DNA of 64,000 nucleotides from Actinomyces ruminicola (GTDB lineage: Bacteria; Actinomycetota; Actinomycetes; Actinomycetales; Actinomycetaceae): the NCBI RefSeq assembly GCF_900103885.1, contig NZ_FNIM01000007.1, positions 84,577-148,576 of the forward strand, in the 5' to 3' direction. A program made the position numbers and the translations under genes. Shown piece after piece: positions 1 through 7,497 of the stretch. The notes under the pieces are model-generated. The model did not search any database. It was given only the letters and a program-made list of their open reading frames with translations, and had not been told where the DNA came from. The first letter of the stretch is position 1; each line of letters starts with the position of its first letter.

Positions 1-1096
1 CCGGCTGTTCACCATGACCGCGAAGTACGGCCTGCCCTACTTCCAGAACTTCATCAACTCCGAGCTCGACCCCGGCATGATCCGCTCCATGTGCTGCCGC
101 CTGCAGCTGGACCTGCGTGAGCTGCTCAAGCGGGGCAACGGCCTGTTCGGCTCCGCCGAGCAGACCGGGTCCGTCGGCGTGGTCACCGTCAACATGGCGC
201 GCCTGGGCTACCTGCACGCCGGTGACGAGGAGGCCCTGGTGGCGGCCCTGGACCGCCTTATCGACATCGCCTCCGAGACCCTCGAGCTCAAGCGCACCGT
301 CATCCAGCACCACATCGACACCGGCCTGTTCCCCTTCACCAAGCGCTGGCTCGGCACGCTGGAGAACCACTTCTCCACCATCGGCGTCAACGGCATGAAC
401 GAGATGGTCCGCAACTTCACGCACGACGCCTACGACCTGACCGACCCGCGCGGCCACGCCATGTGCGTGCGCGTCCTCGACCACGTCCGCGGACGCATGG
501 TCGAGATCCAGGAGGCCACCGGCCACCTGTACAACCTGGAGGCCACCCCCGCCGAGGGCACCACCTACCGCTTCGCCAAGGAGGACCGCAAGCGCTACCC
601 GGACATCCTCCAGGCCGGCACCGACTCCAACCCGTACTACACCAACTCCTCCCAGCTGCCCGTCGGCTACACCGACGACCCCTTCGAGGCGCAGGAGATG
701 CAGGAGGAGCTGCAGACCAAGTACACCGGCGGCACGGTCCTGCACCTGTACATGAACGAGCACATCTCCTCGGCCCAGGCCTGCAAGGAGCTGGTGCGCC
801 GCTCGCTGACCGCCTTCCGCACCCCCTACATCACCATCACGCCGACCTTCTCGATCTGCCCGACCCACGGCTACCTGGCCGGTGAGCACTTCACCTGCCC
901 CAAGTGCGCCGAGCTGCACCCCGACGCCGAGCCGGTCGAGTGCGAGGTGTGGACCCGCGTCATGGGCTACTTCCGCCCCGTGAACTCCTTCAACATCGGC
1001 AAGAAGGGCGAGTACATGGAGCGGCAGATGTTCACCGAGGCCGCCGCCGGCGCCCACGGCAAGACCACCTCGCGCCTGACCTCCATCAGCGCCTGA
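1..1096 (+). CDS. nrdD: anaerobic ribonucleoside-triphosphate reductase, C-terminal part (partial)
   Basis: The reading frame is already open at base 2, so the gene begins before the window; about 364 C-terminal residues are visible. NrdD is the class III (glycyl-radical) ribonucleotide reductase that makes deoxynucleotides without oxygen. The diagnostic C-terminus is intact: a zinc-site region with ICPTHGYL followed by FTCPKC, and then the glycyl-radical loop RVMGYFRPVN, whose radical glycine codon is at 965-967. The family's activase gene nrdG is 680 bp downstream, but a toxin and an antitoxin gene lie between them, which is unusual because nrdD and nrdG are normally adjacent. Function is established for the family; the assignment rests on the conserved C-terminal motifs. 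Confidence 0.95.
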   Translation, partial: RLFTMTAKYGLPYFQNFINSELDPGMIRSMCCRLQLDLRELLKRGNGLFGSAEQTGSVGVVTVNMARLGYLHAGDEEALVAALDRLIDIASETLELKRTVIQHHIDTGLFPFTKRWLGTLENHFSTIGVNGMNEMVRNFTHDAYDLTDPRGHAMCVRVLDHVRGRMVEIQEATGHLYNLEATPAEGTTYRFAKEDRKRYPDILQAGTDSNPYYTNSSQLPVGYTDDPFEAQEMQEELQTKYTGGTVLHLYMNEHISSAQACKELVRRSLTAFRTPYITITPTFSICPTHGYLAGEHFTCPKCAELHPDAEPVECEVWTRVMGYFRPVNSFNIGKKGEYMERQMFTEAAAGAHGKTTSRLTSISA

Positions 1097-1128
1097 GGGC
1101 CGGGTCTCCAACGGAGCAGGAGGGGTAG

Positions 1129-1395
1129 GTGGCGGACTGGATCGTCGAGTTCACTCCTCGCGCCGAGAATTCGCTGCGCCGACTCGATCGCAGCGTTCAG
1201 GTGCGTGTGGTCGGCAAACTGCGAGAGATCCAGGAGGCTGACGATCCGCGGAGTTTCCTGAAACCGATGACTGGCCCGCTTAAGGGACAATTCCGGCTCC
1301 GGGTCGGGGATTACCGGGTGGTCATCGACGTTCAGGCTGAGCGCTGCGTGATCCTCGCGATCGATGTCGGCCATCGTTCCACGGTCTATCGGTGA
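1129..1395 (+). CDS. RelE/ParE-family toxin
   Basis: An 88-residue basic protein with the RelE/ParE fold signature: N-terminal WIVEFTPRAENSLRRLD strand-helix, a central helix pair, and the C-terminal FRLRVGDYRVVID strand segment that carries catalytic and substrate-contact residues in ribosome-dependent RelE nucleases. The start is GTG at 1129, with a purine-rich AGGAGGGG just upstream. It follows nrdD by 32 bp and could be co-transcribed with it. No antitoxin gene precedes it; the likely partner is the ribbon-helix-helix gene at 1548, giving a toxin-first order. Whether it acts on mRNA (RelE) or gyrase (ParE) cannot be told from the sequence alone. Confidence 0.85.
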   Translation: MADWIVEFTPRAENSLRRLDRSVQVRVVGKLREIQEADDPRSFLKPMTGPLKGQFRLRVGDYRVVIDVQAERCVILAIDVGHRSTVYR

Positions 1396-1511
1396 GATCG
1401 CCGGGCCTGTTCGCGACTCGGTTGCAGAGGCGCCGTAGCGCCTGCCGTATCAGGGGTGGGGCCCGGCGCTCGGTCTAGGGAGCCCTGAGTCCCTCGCCTT
1501 GTGGGCCGGGC

Positions 1512-1559
1512 TTGTCGGAAGCGAAGGTCGGCTCCTATGCTGTAAACATGTCTACAGCA
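1512..1559 (+). promoter_or_regulatory. leaderless promoter with palindromic operator over the antitoxin start
   Basis: A TTGTCG -35-like box (1512-1517) and TATGCT -10-like box (1536-1541) are 18 bp apart, and the ATG at 1548 lies 6 nt after the -10, so the message would be leaderless. A perfect 7-bp inverted repeat, TGCTGTA (1538-1544) and TACAGCA (1553-1559), brackets the start codon with an 8-nt centre. This is the kind of site a ribbon-helix-helix antitoxin binds to repress itself. Promoter and operator function are inferred. Confidence 0.6.
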
Positions 1560-1784
1560 GTTCTGAGCGTGCGGCTGCCGGAGGAACTCAAGCGTCGGCT
1601 CGATGACCTGGGGAGTCGGACCGGACGCCCGGCGACGTTCTATGTGCGTGAGGCCGTTGAGTCCTACATCGATGACTTGGAGTACGCGTACACGCTGAAG
1701 ACTGAAGCGGAGGCGGCCAGGCGCGGTGAGATCAGGACGCGCCGCCTCGATGAGATCGCAGCGAGCCTCGGACTCGATGACTGA
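1548..1784 (+). CDS. ribbon-helix-helix antitoxin
   Basis: A 78-residue protein beginning STAVLSVRLPEELKRRLDDL, a typical MetJ/Arc/CopG ribbon-helix-helix: a beta strand that enters the DNA major groove followed by two helices (roughly residues 3-45), then an acidic, charged tail that would wrap the toxin. The ATG at 1548 is preferred over an upstream TTG at 1512 because a -10 box sits 6 nt before it and an inverted repeat straddles it. The last codons overlap the nrdG start at 1777, so nrdG is probably translated from the same message. The RelE-like gene at 1129 is the presumed toxin, although the gene order is reversed and about 150 bp separates the two. Confidence 0.8.
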   Translation: MSTAVLSVRLPEELKRRLDDLGSRTGRPATFYVREAVESYIDDLEYAYTLKTEAEAARRGEIRTRRLDEIAASLGLDD

Positions 1785-2538
1785 GACTCTCAAGAAGGGC
1801 GTCGCGCACCGCCCCGCCGACGATCTGCAGATCGCCGGGCTCGTGCCCATGTCCACCGTCGACTGGCCCGACCACCTGGTCGCGACGGTCTTCATGCAGG
1901 GCTGCCCCTGGAACTGCTTCTACTGCCACAACCAGGCCCTCATCCCCACGCGCACGCCCGGCGCGGTCGCCTGGGACGAGGTACGCACCCTGCTGGCTCG
2001 CCGCCGTGGCCTGCTCGACGGCGTCGTCCTAACCGGCGGGGAGGCGCTGCGCCAGGACGCCCTCGCCGACGCCGCCGCGGAGGTGAAGGACATGGGCTTC
2101 CAGGTGGGACTACACACCGCCGGCCCCTACCCGGGCCGCCTGCGCGACCTGGTGCAGCGCGGACTGGTCGACTGGGTCGGGCTCGACATCAAGGCGCTGC
2201 CCGAGCACTACGACGCCGTGGTCGGCCGCCCCAACTCCGCCGCCAAGGCCTGGGAGAGCCTGCAGGTGCTCGTAGACGCGGCCGCCCGCGGCAAGGGGAT
2301 TGACTTCGAGGTGCGCACCACCGTGGTCCCCGGGGATGTCACCGCCGCCGACGCCGTGGAGGCCGCCCGCCGCGTCCATGACGCCGGCGCCCGGGTCTAC
2401 GCCCTGCAGCAGGCCCGCGGCGAGGGCACCACCGGCGACTTCGCCGTGTCCGCGCCCGGCTGGGACGCCGAGTGCGAGCGCATGGCCGCCCAGATCGAGG
2501 CCCTCGGCTGGGACCGCTTCACCTACCGCCCCGCCTGA
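1777..2538 (+). CDS. nrdG: anaerobic ribonucleotide reductase activating protein (radical SAM)
   Basis: A 253-residue radical-SAM enzyme that uses a 4Fe-4S cluster and S-adenosylmethionine to put the glycyl radical on NrdD. The cluster motif is visible as CPWNCFYCHNQ (CX3CX2C) about 37 residues from the start, followed by the LTGGEAL stretch that contacts SAM. The ATG at 1777 gives the expected N-terminus (QIAGLVPMSTVDWP just before the cluster); in-frame upstream codons lie inside the antitoxin gene and were rejected. It overlaps that gene by 8 bp, so its expression may be tied to the toxin-antitoxin promoter rather than directly to nrdD. Confidence 0.92.
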   Translation: MTETLKKGVAHRPADDLQIAGLVPMSTVDWPDHLVATVFMQGCPWNCFYCHNQALIPTRTPGAVAWDEVRTLLARRRGLLDGVVLTGGEALRQDALADAAAEVKDMGFQVGLHTAGPYPGRLRDLVQRGLVDWVGLDIKALPEHYDAVVGRPNSAAKAWESLQVLVDAAARGKGIDFEVRTTVVPGDVTAADAVEAARRVHDAGARVYALQQARGEGTTGDFAVSAPGWDAECERMAAQIEALGWDRFTYRPA

Positions 2539-2652
2539 GAGCAGACGGCCGCTCCCTGCCGCTTCGACCGTGTAAAGCCTCGTCCGCATGACGAGCAATC
2601 ACCCGGGAAATCCCGTGCGGCGCACGCGATACAACAACCTGTGCCCGCCGTG
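2539..2652. other. convergent intergenic gap
   Basis: This short stretch lies between the 3' ends of nrdG and the ABC permease on the other strand. I see no convincing hairpin, repeat or small gene in it. Confidence 0.5.
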
Positions 2653-3333
2653 TCAGGCGTCGGATAGCGCCAGACGCGCGGCACCTGCCACCGCCGCCAC
2701 CATCGCCCAGGCGAGCACGACGGCGCCGTCCGACCAGGCGCCCTCTCGCACCCAGTCCTGGGCGGCGGCCCCGGGCAGCCAGCGCGCCCACTGCCCGAGG
2801 TTCTGGGCGACCGCCGGGGCGACGACGACGAGCAGCAGAAGCAGCGAGGTCGCGCCGAGCACGCGTCTGAGTGCCGCGCCCACCCCGGCGGCGATCACCG
2901 CCACCGCTACGAGCCAGACCCCGGTGCGGGCCGCGGCCTCAGCCGAGGCTCGGCCCGGGTCGGTATCCAGGGCGAGAAGCGCCGTCGCCGCCAGCGCCGC
3001 AGCCGCCGGTAGGGACGCGCCCACCAGGACGGTCAGCCGCGCCGCCCAGACGGCCTGCCTCCGAGGCTCCACAAGCAGCGTCGTGCGTCCGAGCGCACTC
3101 GTGTGCTCCTTGGTGGACACGAGGATGCCGGCAGCAAGAAAACCGGTCTGGATGAGCCCAACCCAGGTCCACATACCCGCGGCGACGGCTTCTGCTGACA
3201 CCGAGCCCGTGGAAGGCGCATCCCGGCGCAGGACTGCGAGAAGGAGGACGGAGACGATCGCCGTCAGTGCTGCCGTCCAGCGCAGCGCAGGTATGGTCGC
3301 GGCCTTGAGCATTTCCGCCCGCACCACGGTCAT
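2653..3333 (-). CDS. ABC transporter permease (ABC-2 type), short
   Basis: A 226-residue hydrophobic protein with about six membrane segments, starting with a short cytoplasmic MTVVRAEMLKAATIPALRWT that resembles the N-terminus of ABC-2 exporter permeases. It contains LVEPRRQAVWAARL, which the permease at 4040 also has (LVEPRRTITVAAKV), so the two are probably a heterodimer. Its start overlaps the ATPase stop by 4 bp. It is the last gene of a three-gene minus-strand operon (permease-ATPase-permease). The substrate is unknown; a two-component system is encoded divergently next door, a layout common for peptide-antibiotic or envelope-stress exporters. Confidence 0.8.
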   Translation of the reverse strand: MTVVRAEMLKAATIPALRWTAALTAIVSVLLLAVLRRDAPSTGSVSAEAVAAGMWTWVGLIQTGFLAAGILVSTKEHTSALGRTTLLVEPRRQAVWAARLTVLVGASLPAAAALAATALLALDTDPGRASAEAAARTGVWLVAVAVIAAGVGAALRRVLGATSLLLLLVVVAPAVAQNLGQWARWLPGAAAQDWVREGAWSDGAVVLAWAMVAAVAGAARLALSDA

Positions 3334-4037
3334 GACTGCACCTCGGGTGAGATGAGTGCGAAGAAGGCCTCCTCCAGATCGCCGTGGTCTCCGGCCACCT
3401 CGGTGAGCGTGCCGGTGGCTCGCACCCTGCCTTGGGCTATCACGACGACGTCGTCGGCGACCTCGGCTAGCTCGGACAGCATGTGACTGGAAACTAGGAC
3501 GGTGCCGCCCGCGCAGGCGTGCTTACGCACGAGATCTCGCATCCAGCGGATACCTGCTGGGTCCAGGCCGTTAACGGGTTCGTCGAGGATGAGGATCTCT
3601 GGATCGCCCAGCAGGGCCGCCGCCAATCCCAGGCGCTGCCCCATACCCAGGGAGTAGGTACGTACCGGGCGCCTGGCGGCATCAGCCAGGTCTACGAGTT
3701 CAAGCACTTCGTCGACCCGACGGCGCGGAATGCCCGACCCCGCGGCTACCCAGCGCAGGTGGGCGCGGCCCGTGCACGAGGGGTGGGCGCCAGCGCCGTC
3801 GAGCATGGCGCCGACCGTGTGCAGGGGATGGCGCAGCTCGCGGTAGGGGCGCCCGCCCACTAGGGCGGTGCCGGCGTCGATCCGGTCCAGTCCCAGCAGG
3901 CAGCGCAGGGTGGAGGACTTACCTGCCCCGTTGGGCCCCACGAAACCGGTGACTCTGCCGGGCCGGGCCTCAAGGCTCAGGCCATGAAGTACGGTGCGCT
4001 CCCCGTGTCGCTTGGTGAGGGCGTCGATGGTGATCAT
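3330..4037 (-). CDS. ABC transporter ATP-binding protein
   Basis: A 235-residue ABC ATPase with Walker A GPNGAGKS, a signature region YSLGMGQRLGLAAALLG, Walker B ILILDEP and the switch histidine in LVSSHMLSEL. It starts at ATG 4037 (MITIDALTKRHGERTVLHGL); the longer open frame upstream lies inside the permease gene. It drives the flanking permeases (4040-4885 and 2653-3333), with a 2-bp gap and a 4-bp overlap respectively, indicating translational coupling. The size and signature fit small drug or bacteriocin-type exporters; no specific substrate can be named. Confidence 0.92.
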   Translation of the reverse strand: MITIDALTKRHGERTVLHGLSLEARPGRVTGFVGPNGAGKSSTLRCLLGLDRIDAGTALVGGRPYRELRHPLHTVGAMLDGAGAHPSCTGRAHLRWVAAGSGIPRRRVDEVLELVDLADAARRPVRTYSLGMGQRLGLAAALLGDPEILILDEPVNGLDPAGIRWMRDLVRKHACAGGTVLVSSHMLSELAEVADDVVVIAQGRVRATGTLTEVAGDHGDLEEAFFALISPEVQS

Positions 4038-4039
4038 GT

Positions 4040-4885
4040 TCAGGCGTCCTTCCTCGTCCAAACAACGGTTATCAGTGTCAGTGCAGCCAGCGCCCAGGCG
4101 GCCAGTGCGGTCCAGGCCGAGCCGGTAGACAATGCGGGGCCCTGGTAATCGGTGAGGGTTACGCTGAAGGCGGCGGCGTCGGGTAGCCAGGCCGCCAGAT
4201 CCGTCGCTTTGGACAGCAGGAGGCTGGGAGAGACCAGCGAGGTGGTGGTCACACACCAGGCCAGGGGTACGAGTGCCCCGCGCGTGAGGCAGGCCAGGGC
4301 CATCGCCCCCAGTGCGTTGACGATCCACCAGGTGTATATCCCGGCGACTCGGGTCCAGGGTGCGGGCCACAAGGTCGGAGACCACTCACTCAGAGCCCTG
4401 GTCGTGATGGCGAAGGTTGCGGCACAGGTGACGGCGGCCAGTACGGCCGCCGTGGCCAGTACGAGGAGCACCTTGGCTGCCACGGTGATCGTGCGCCGAG
4501 GCTCGACGAGGAGGGTGGTGCTCACCTGGCGCGCCGAGCCGAGTGTCTGGGCGTTGGCGGTGTACTCCCCGGCCATGCTGACGGTGGCGAGGACTACTAC
4601 ACCTACCACCCCGTAGGTAGCGTCCATGACACCCATGTCGGGCAGCAACTCGTGCAGGTAGGAGTTCGGATCGGCAGCGAGTTCGGCGGTCATGCCCCGG
4701 GTGTTGAACAGCTCGAGACCCACTGGAATGGCCACCGTCAGGGCGGCTCCCAGTCGCGCCCCGGGCAGAGCAGCGAGCTTGAGGGCCTCAGCGTGCAGGG
4801 CACGCAGCGGAGCGGGACGCGTGATGAGGCGGTTGAAACTGCCGGGTTCGGCGGCACCGCGAGTGCGCGGACTTGCGTGGTTCAT
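4040..4885 (-). CDS. ABC transporter permease (ABC-2 type)
   Basis: A 281-residue membrane protein with about six hydrophobic spans after a roughly 40-residue cytoplasmic N-terminus. It is the first gene of the minus-strand exporter operon. Segments such as VVVLATVSMAGEYTANAQTLGSARQV and LVEPRRTITVAAKVLL are shared in style with the smaller permease at 2653, so the two probably arose by duplication. The divergent gene is a sensor kinase, suggesting that the kinase/regulator pair controls this exporter. Substrate unknown. Confidence 0.82.
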   Translation of the reverse strand: MNHASPRTRGAAEPGSFNRLITRPAPLRALHAEALKLAALPGARLGAALTVAIPVGLELFNTRGMTAELAADPNSYLHELLPDMGVMDATYGVVGVVVLATVSMAGEYTANAQTLGSARQVSTTLLVEPRRTITVAAKVLLVLATAAVLAAVTCAATFAITTRALSEWSPTLWPAPWTRVAGIYTWWIVNALGAMALACLTRGALVPLAWCVTTTSLVSPSLLLSKATDLAAWLPDAAAFSVTLTDYQGPALSTGSAWTALAAWALAALTLITVVWTRKDA

Positions 4886-5018
4886 GGGCTCAGCCTGGCC
4901 GCGGTCGTGCGCGAGCGCATCGGCGCTACAGAGGAGTCGCGGGCTCTCGTGTCGGACTCAGGAGTGTCAGACTCTGGTCCGATGAGGCCACTGCCCTCCG
5001 GTCCTTAAACTGCTGAGC
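4886..5018. promoter_or_regulatory. divergent promoter region between exporter and two-component system
   Basis: TAAACT (5006-5011) lies 7 nt before the GTG at 5019 and could be a -10 for a leaderless kinase message. An inverted pair TCGGAC (4952-4957) and GTCCGA (4977-4982) brackets two copies of GACTC, a plausible response-regulator site. On the other strand CAGGCT lies 6 nt before the permease ATG. All assignments are inferred. Confidence 0.35.
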
Positions 5019-5891
5019 GTGTCCGTCGTTATTCGTTCCTGCGCCCGCCGGGCAGCCATGGTGCTGGGCCTCGCCGTCCTCTCTATGGTCGGCGTCGCAC
5101 CGGGGCGCGAACAGGCGCCTTGGATTCAGATCCTCGCCTGGATCGTCCTTGTTGCGTTCGTGGCGACCCTTCTATGGTTGCGCCGTCGTGAGCGCATCGC
5201 CTACGAGGCGGCCCTGACGGAGCAGGCCGCCCGTGCCGCGGTGGCCGAGGATCGCTTGACCATCGCCCGGGACCTGCACGACCTTGTCTCCGGCAGCCTC
5301 GGCGCGATCACCGTGCGAGCCGCCGTCGCACAGCGTCTGGAGACCGACGAGGCCGGCTTGCGCACTGCCCTGACTGAGGTTGAGGCGACCTCGCGTGCCG
5401 CCACAGCTGACCTGCGCTCCATGCTCGCCGTCCTGCGTGGACAGGGCGCGGAGCCGCTGCCAGCGTCCTTCTCGCCGGCAGGGCCTTCCTCGCTGGCCGA
5501 TGCTATTGAGCAAGCCGCGGCCGAAACCCGCGAGCTTGGGCTCGATGTGCGCACGCGTACTGAGCCCGGTGACGCGAACTCCGCTGCGAGCGCACTGGCC
5601 CTGGCGGTGGTGCGCGAGGGTCTGGCCAACGCAGCCCGGTATGCCGGGCCGGGGGCGGTGGATGTTACCGTGCGCGCCGATGACGAGCTGCTGCGTGTAG
5701 ACGTAACCGACGCGGGCCCCGCCCCCGGCTGGGTGGTGCACCCAGGTACGGGTACTGGCCTGATGTCGCTGGCTGAGCGGTCCGCCGCCGTCGGGGCGCG
5801 GCTTAGTGCCGGGCCGCGGGATGGACATGATGAGTCGGCTGGGTTCCGGCTGAGCGCCCGGATCCCCCTGAACACGGAGGTTCGGCCGTGA
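5019..5891 (+). CDS. two-component sensor histidine kinase (HisKA_3/NarL class)
   Basis: A 290-residue kinase with two N-terminal membrane spans (about residues 12-28 and 35-53) and almost no extracellular sensor loop. The dimerisation helix carries the phosphoacceptor motif LTIARDLHDLVSGSLG (His near residue 87), and the C-terminal ATPase domain has an N box (VREGLANAARYA) and a G box (GTGLMSLAERSAAVGARLSAG). A minimal sensor of this type usually senses within the membrane or through a partner transporter; the divergent ABC exporter is the obvious candidate. The start is GTG 5019. The stop overlaps the response-regulator start. Confidence 0.92.
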   Translation: MSVVIRSCARRAAMVLGLAVLSMVGVAPGREQAPWIQILAWIVLVAFVATLLWLRRRERIAYEAALTEQAARAAVAEDRLTIARDLHDLVSGSLGAITVRAAVAQRLETDEAGLRTALTEVEATSRAATADLRSMLAVLRGQGAEPLPASFSPAGPSSLADAIEQAAAETRELGLDVRTRTEPGDANSAASALALAVVREGLANAARYAGPGAVDVTVRADDELLRVDVTDAGPAPGWVVHPGTGTGLMSLAERSAAVGARLSAGPRDGHDESAGFRLSARIPLNTEVRP

Positions 5892-6544
5892 GCGTACCGG
5901 TGCGGGTGCTCGTGGCCGAGGACCAGGCGCTGTTGCGGGCCTCCCTGGCCGCCCTGCTCGGCGCTGAGCCGGACCTGGAGGTCGTTGCCCAAGTCGCTGA
6001 CGGCGCCGAGGCTGTGCGGCTGGCGACGAGGCTTCGTCCCGACGTCGTCCTGACCGATATCCGCATGCCGGTCGCCGACGGTATCGAGGCAACCCGCCTC
6101 ATCCGGGCCGCGCTGTCGGATACCCGGGTGATCGTGCTGACGATGTTTGAGGACGACGAGTACATCCTGGGTGCGCTACGCGCCGGAGCCGCGGGTTTCC
6201 TGCTCAAGGACGCTGAGCCTCAGGCCGTTGTCGACGCCGTGCGTACGGTTCACGCCGGCCAGGCGCTGCTCAGCCCCCAGGCCCTTGCCCGGCTCCTCGG
6301 CCCGGTACCACCGGCACGCGGTGGCGGGATAGAGGGACTCACTCCGCGGCAACGTGAGGTGCTGACGCTGATCGCCCGCGGAATGTCGAACACCGAGATC
6401 GAGGAGGAACTAGGGATCACCCGCGCCACGCGCCGCAGTCACGTCACGGCCCTACTGTCGCGACTGGGTGCCCGGGACCGGGCGCAGCTGGTGATCGCTG
6501 CCTACGAGGCCGGACTGGTGAGGCCCGCACAGCAGGGGTCATAG
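5888..6544 (+). CDS. LuxR/NarL-family response regulator
   Basis: A 218-residue regulator with a receiver domain (residues 1-120; acidic pair AEDQ, phospho-acceptor aspartate in VVLTDIRMP, lysine in FLLKDA) and a LuxR-type helix-turn-helix (GLTPRQREVLTLIARGMSNTEIEEELGI). It starts at GTG 5888, overlapping the kinase stop by 4 bp, so kinase and regulator are translationally coupled. The recognition-helix region reads TRATRRSHV where many relatives have a TVKxHV-like sequence, so target specificity may be unusual. The probable target is the divergent exporter promoter at 4886-5018. Confidence 0.93.
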   Translation: MSVPVRVLVAEDQALLRASLAALLGAEPDLEVVAQVADGAEAVRLATRLRPDVVLTDIRMPVADGIEATRLIRAALSDTRVIVLTMFEDDEYILGALRAGAAGFLLKDAEPQAVVDAVRTVHAGQALLSPQALARLLGPVPPARGGGIEGLTPRQREVLTLIARGMSNTEIEEELGITRATRRSHVTALLSRLGARDRAQLVIAAYEAGLVRPAQQGS

Positions 6545-6560
6545 CGGCGTAGCTGTCATG

Positions 6561-6668
6561 GAATGCACCACTTTCAATTGTCGTGGGCAAGGCCGCTCCC
6601 GCGAAGGCGCGTCACCAGGCGGATGGGGTGACTCGACTCGTCCGGGCGGAGGCAAAAGTGGTGCATTC
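6561..6668. repeat. 108-bp element bounded by perfect 14-bp inverted repeats
   Basis: GAATGCACCACTTT at 6561-6574 is the exact reverse complement of AAAGTGGTGCATTC at 6655-6668, with 80 bp between. The element sits just after the response-regulator stop. No flanking duplication is obvious and no gene fits inside. It could be a miniature inverted-repeat element or a large stem-loop ending the upstream transcript. Confidence 0.6.
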
Positions 6669-6709
6669 TGTGCCAGTTCTGCGTCGCCGGCCCGCTGTCG
6701 GCTGGGTGC

Positions 6710-6762
6710 TTGAGTACGGGTCTTTGAGCGCCTATGCTTACTGGGTAAGCGTTACTCGGTAA
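6710..6762 (+). promoter_or_regulatory. promoter with twin palindromic operator for the PadR-like regulator
   Basis: TTGAGT (6710-6715) and TATGCT (6733-6738) are spaced by 17 bp. Two near-identical palindromes follow, TTACTGGGTAA (6738-6748) and TTACTCGGTAA (6752-6762), each of form TTAC-N3-GTAA and 14 bp apart centre to centre. They overlap the -10 and the transcription start, as expected for autorepression by a dimeric winged-helix regulator. Confidence 0.65.
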
Positions 6763-6801
6763 CCATCGTTGGAGCTGAGAGCCCTCATCCGGGAGACCGA
6801 A

Positions 6802-7497
6802 ATGTCCGTAAAACACGCCCTGCTCGCCCTACTTGCGCGCGGACCCGCGGGCACCTACCAGCTGCGCAAGGACTTCGAATCCGCCACCGGAACCACCTGG
6901 CCCCTCAACATCGGCCAGGTCGCCACCACGCTGGCCCGGCTGGAACGTGACGGCCTGGTCACTCGTCTTGACCGCGGTCACGCCACAACCGGTTCCACCG
7001 CGCCGGGCTTGGCCTCCGCGGCATCCGAGCACTCCGTCCGGTCGCGCGGCGGCGCCGAGCCCGCTACCGCGGACGGGGTCGGCGACTCCTCGGGCACCTC
7101 GCCCGAGGCACCATCATCCAGGCCGACGACGCTGACCGCCTCCGGCCGCGACGTGGCCGCCTGGTCCCTGACCAACGCCGGCCGGGAAGAGCTCGCCGAC
7201 TGGTGGGCCAGCCCGGTGGCTCGCCGCGCTCCCGAACGCGACGAACTCGTCATCAAGCTAGCGCTCGCCACCGCCTCCCCGGACGTCGACATCGCCGCGC
7301 TGATCCAGCGGCAGCGCCAGGCCACGCAAACCGTCCTCCACGAGATCAACCGCGCCCGCCGCGCCGCCGGGGACGAGGACCTGGCCGCCGCCCTGGTCCT
7401 GGACCACCACGTGTTCGTCGTCGAGGCCGAGCTGCGCTGGCTCGACGACGCGGAGGGCCGCCTGGCCCGCGCCGCAGCCGATGGGCGGCGGTCGTGA
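6802..7497 (+). CDS. PadR-family transcriptional regulator
   Basis: A 231-residue regulator with a PadR winged helix at the N-terminus (SVKHALLALLARGPAGTYQLRKDF, then the wing region TTLARLERDGLVTRLD) and a C-terminal helical dimerisation region. A Ser/Thr/Pro/Gly-rich insertion of about 55 residues (roughly residues 60-115) separates the wing from the AWSLTNAGREELADWW segment; in typical PadR proteins these are nearly adjacent. ATG 6802 is preceded by GGGAGA; a longer frame upstream was rejected. It overlaps the ABC ATPase gene by one base and probably represses the operon until the exporter's substrate binds. The ligand is unknown. Confidence 0.85.
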   Translation: MSVKHALLALLARGPAGTYQLRKDFESATGTTWPLNIGQVATTLARLERDGLVTRLDRGHATTGSTAPGLASAASEHSVRSRGGAEPATADGVGDSSGTSPEAPSSRPTTLTASGRDVAAWSLTNAGREELADWWASPVARRAPERDELVIKLALATASPDVDIAALIQRQRQATQTVLHEINRARRAAGDEDLAAALVLDHHVFVVEAELRWLDDAEGRLARAAADGRRS

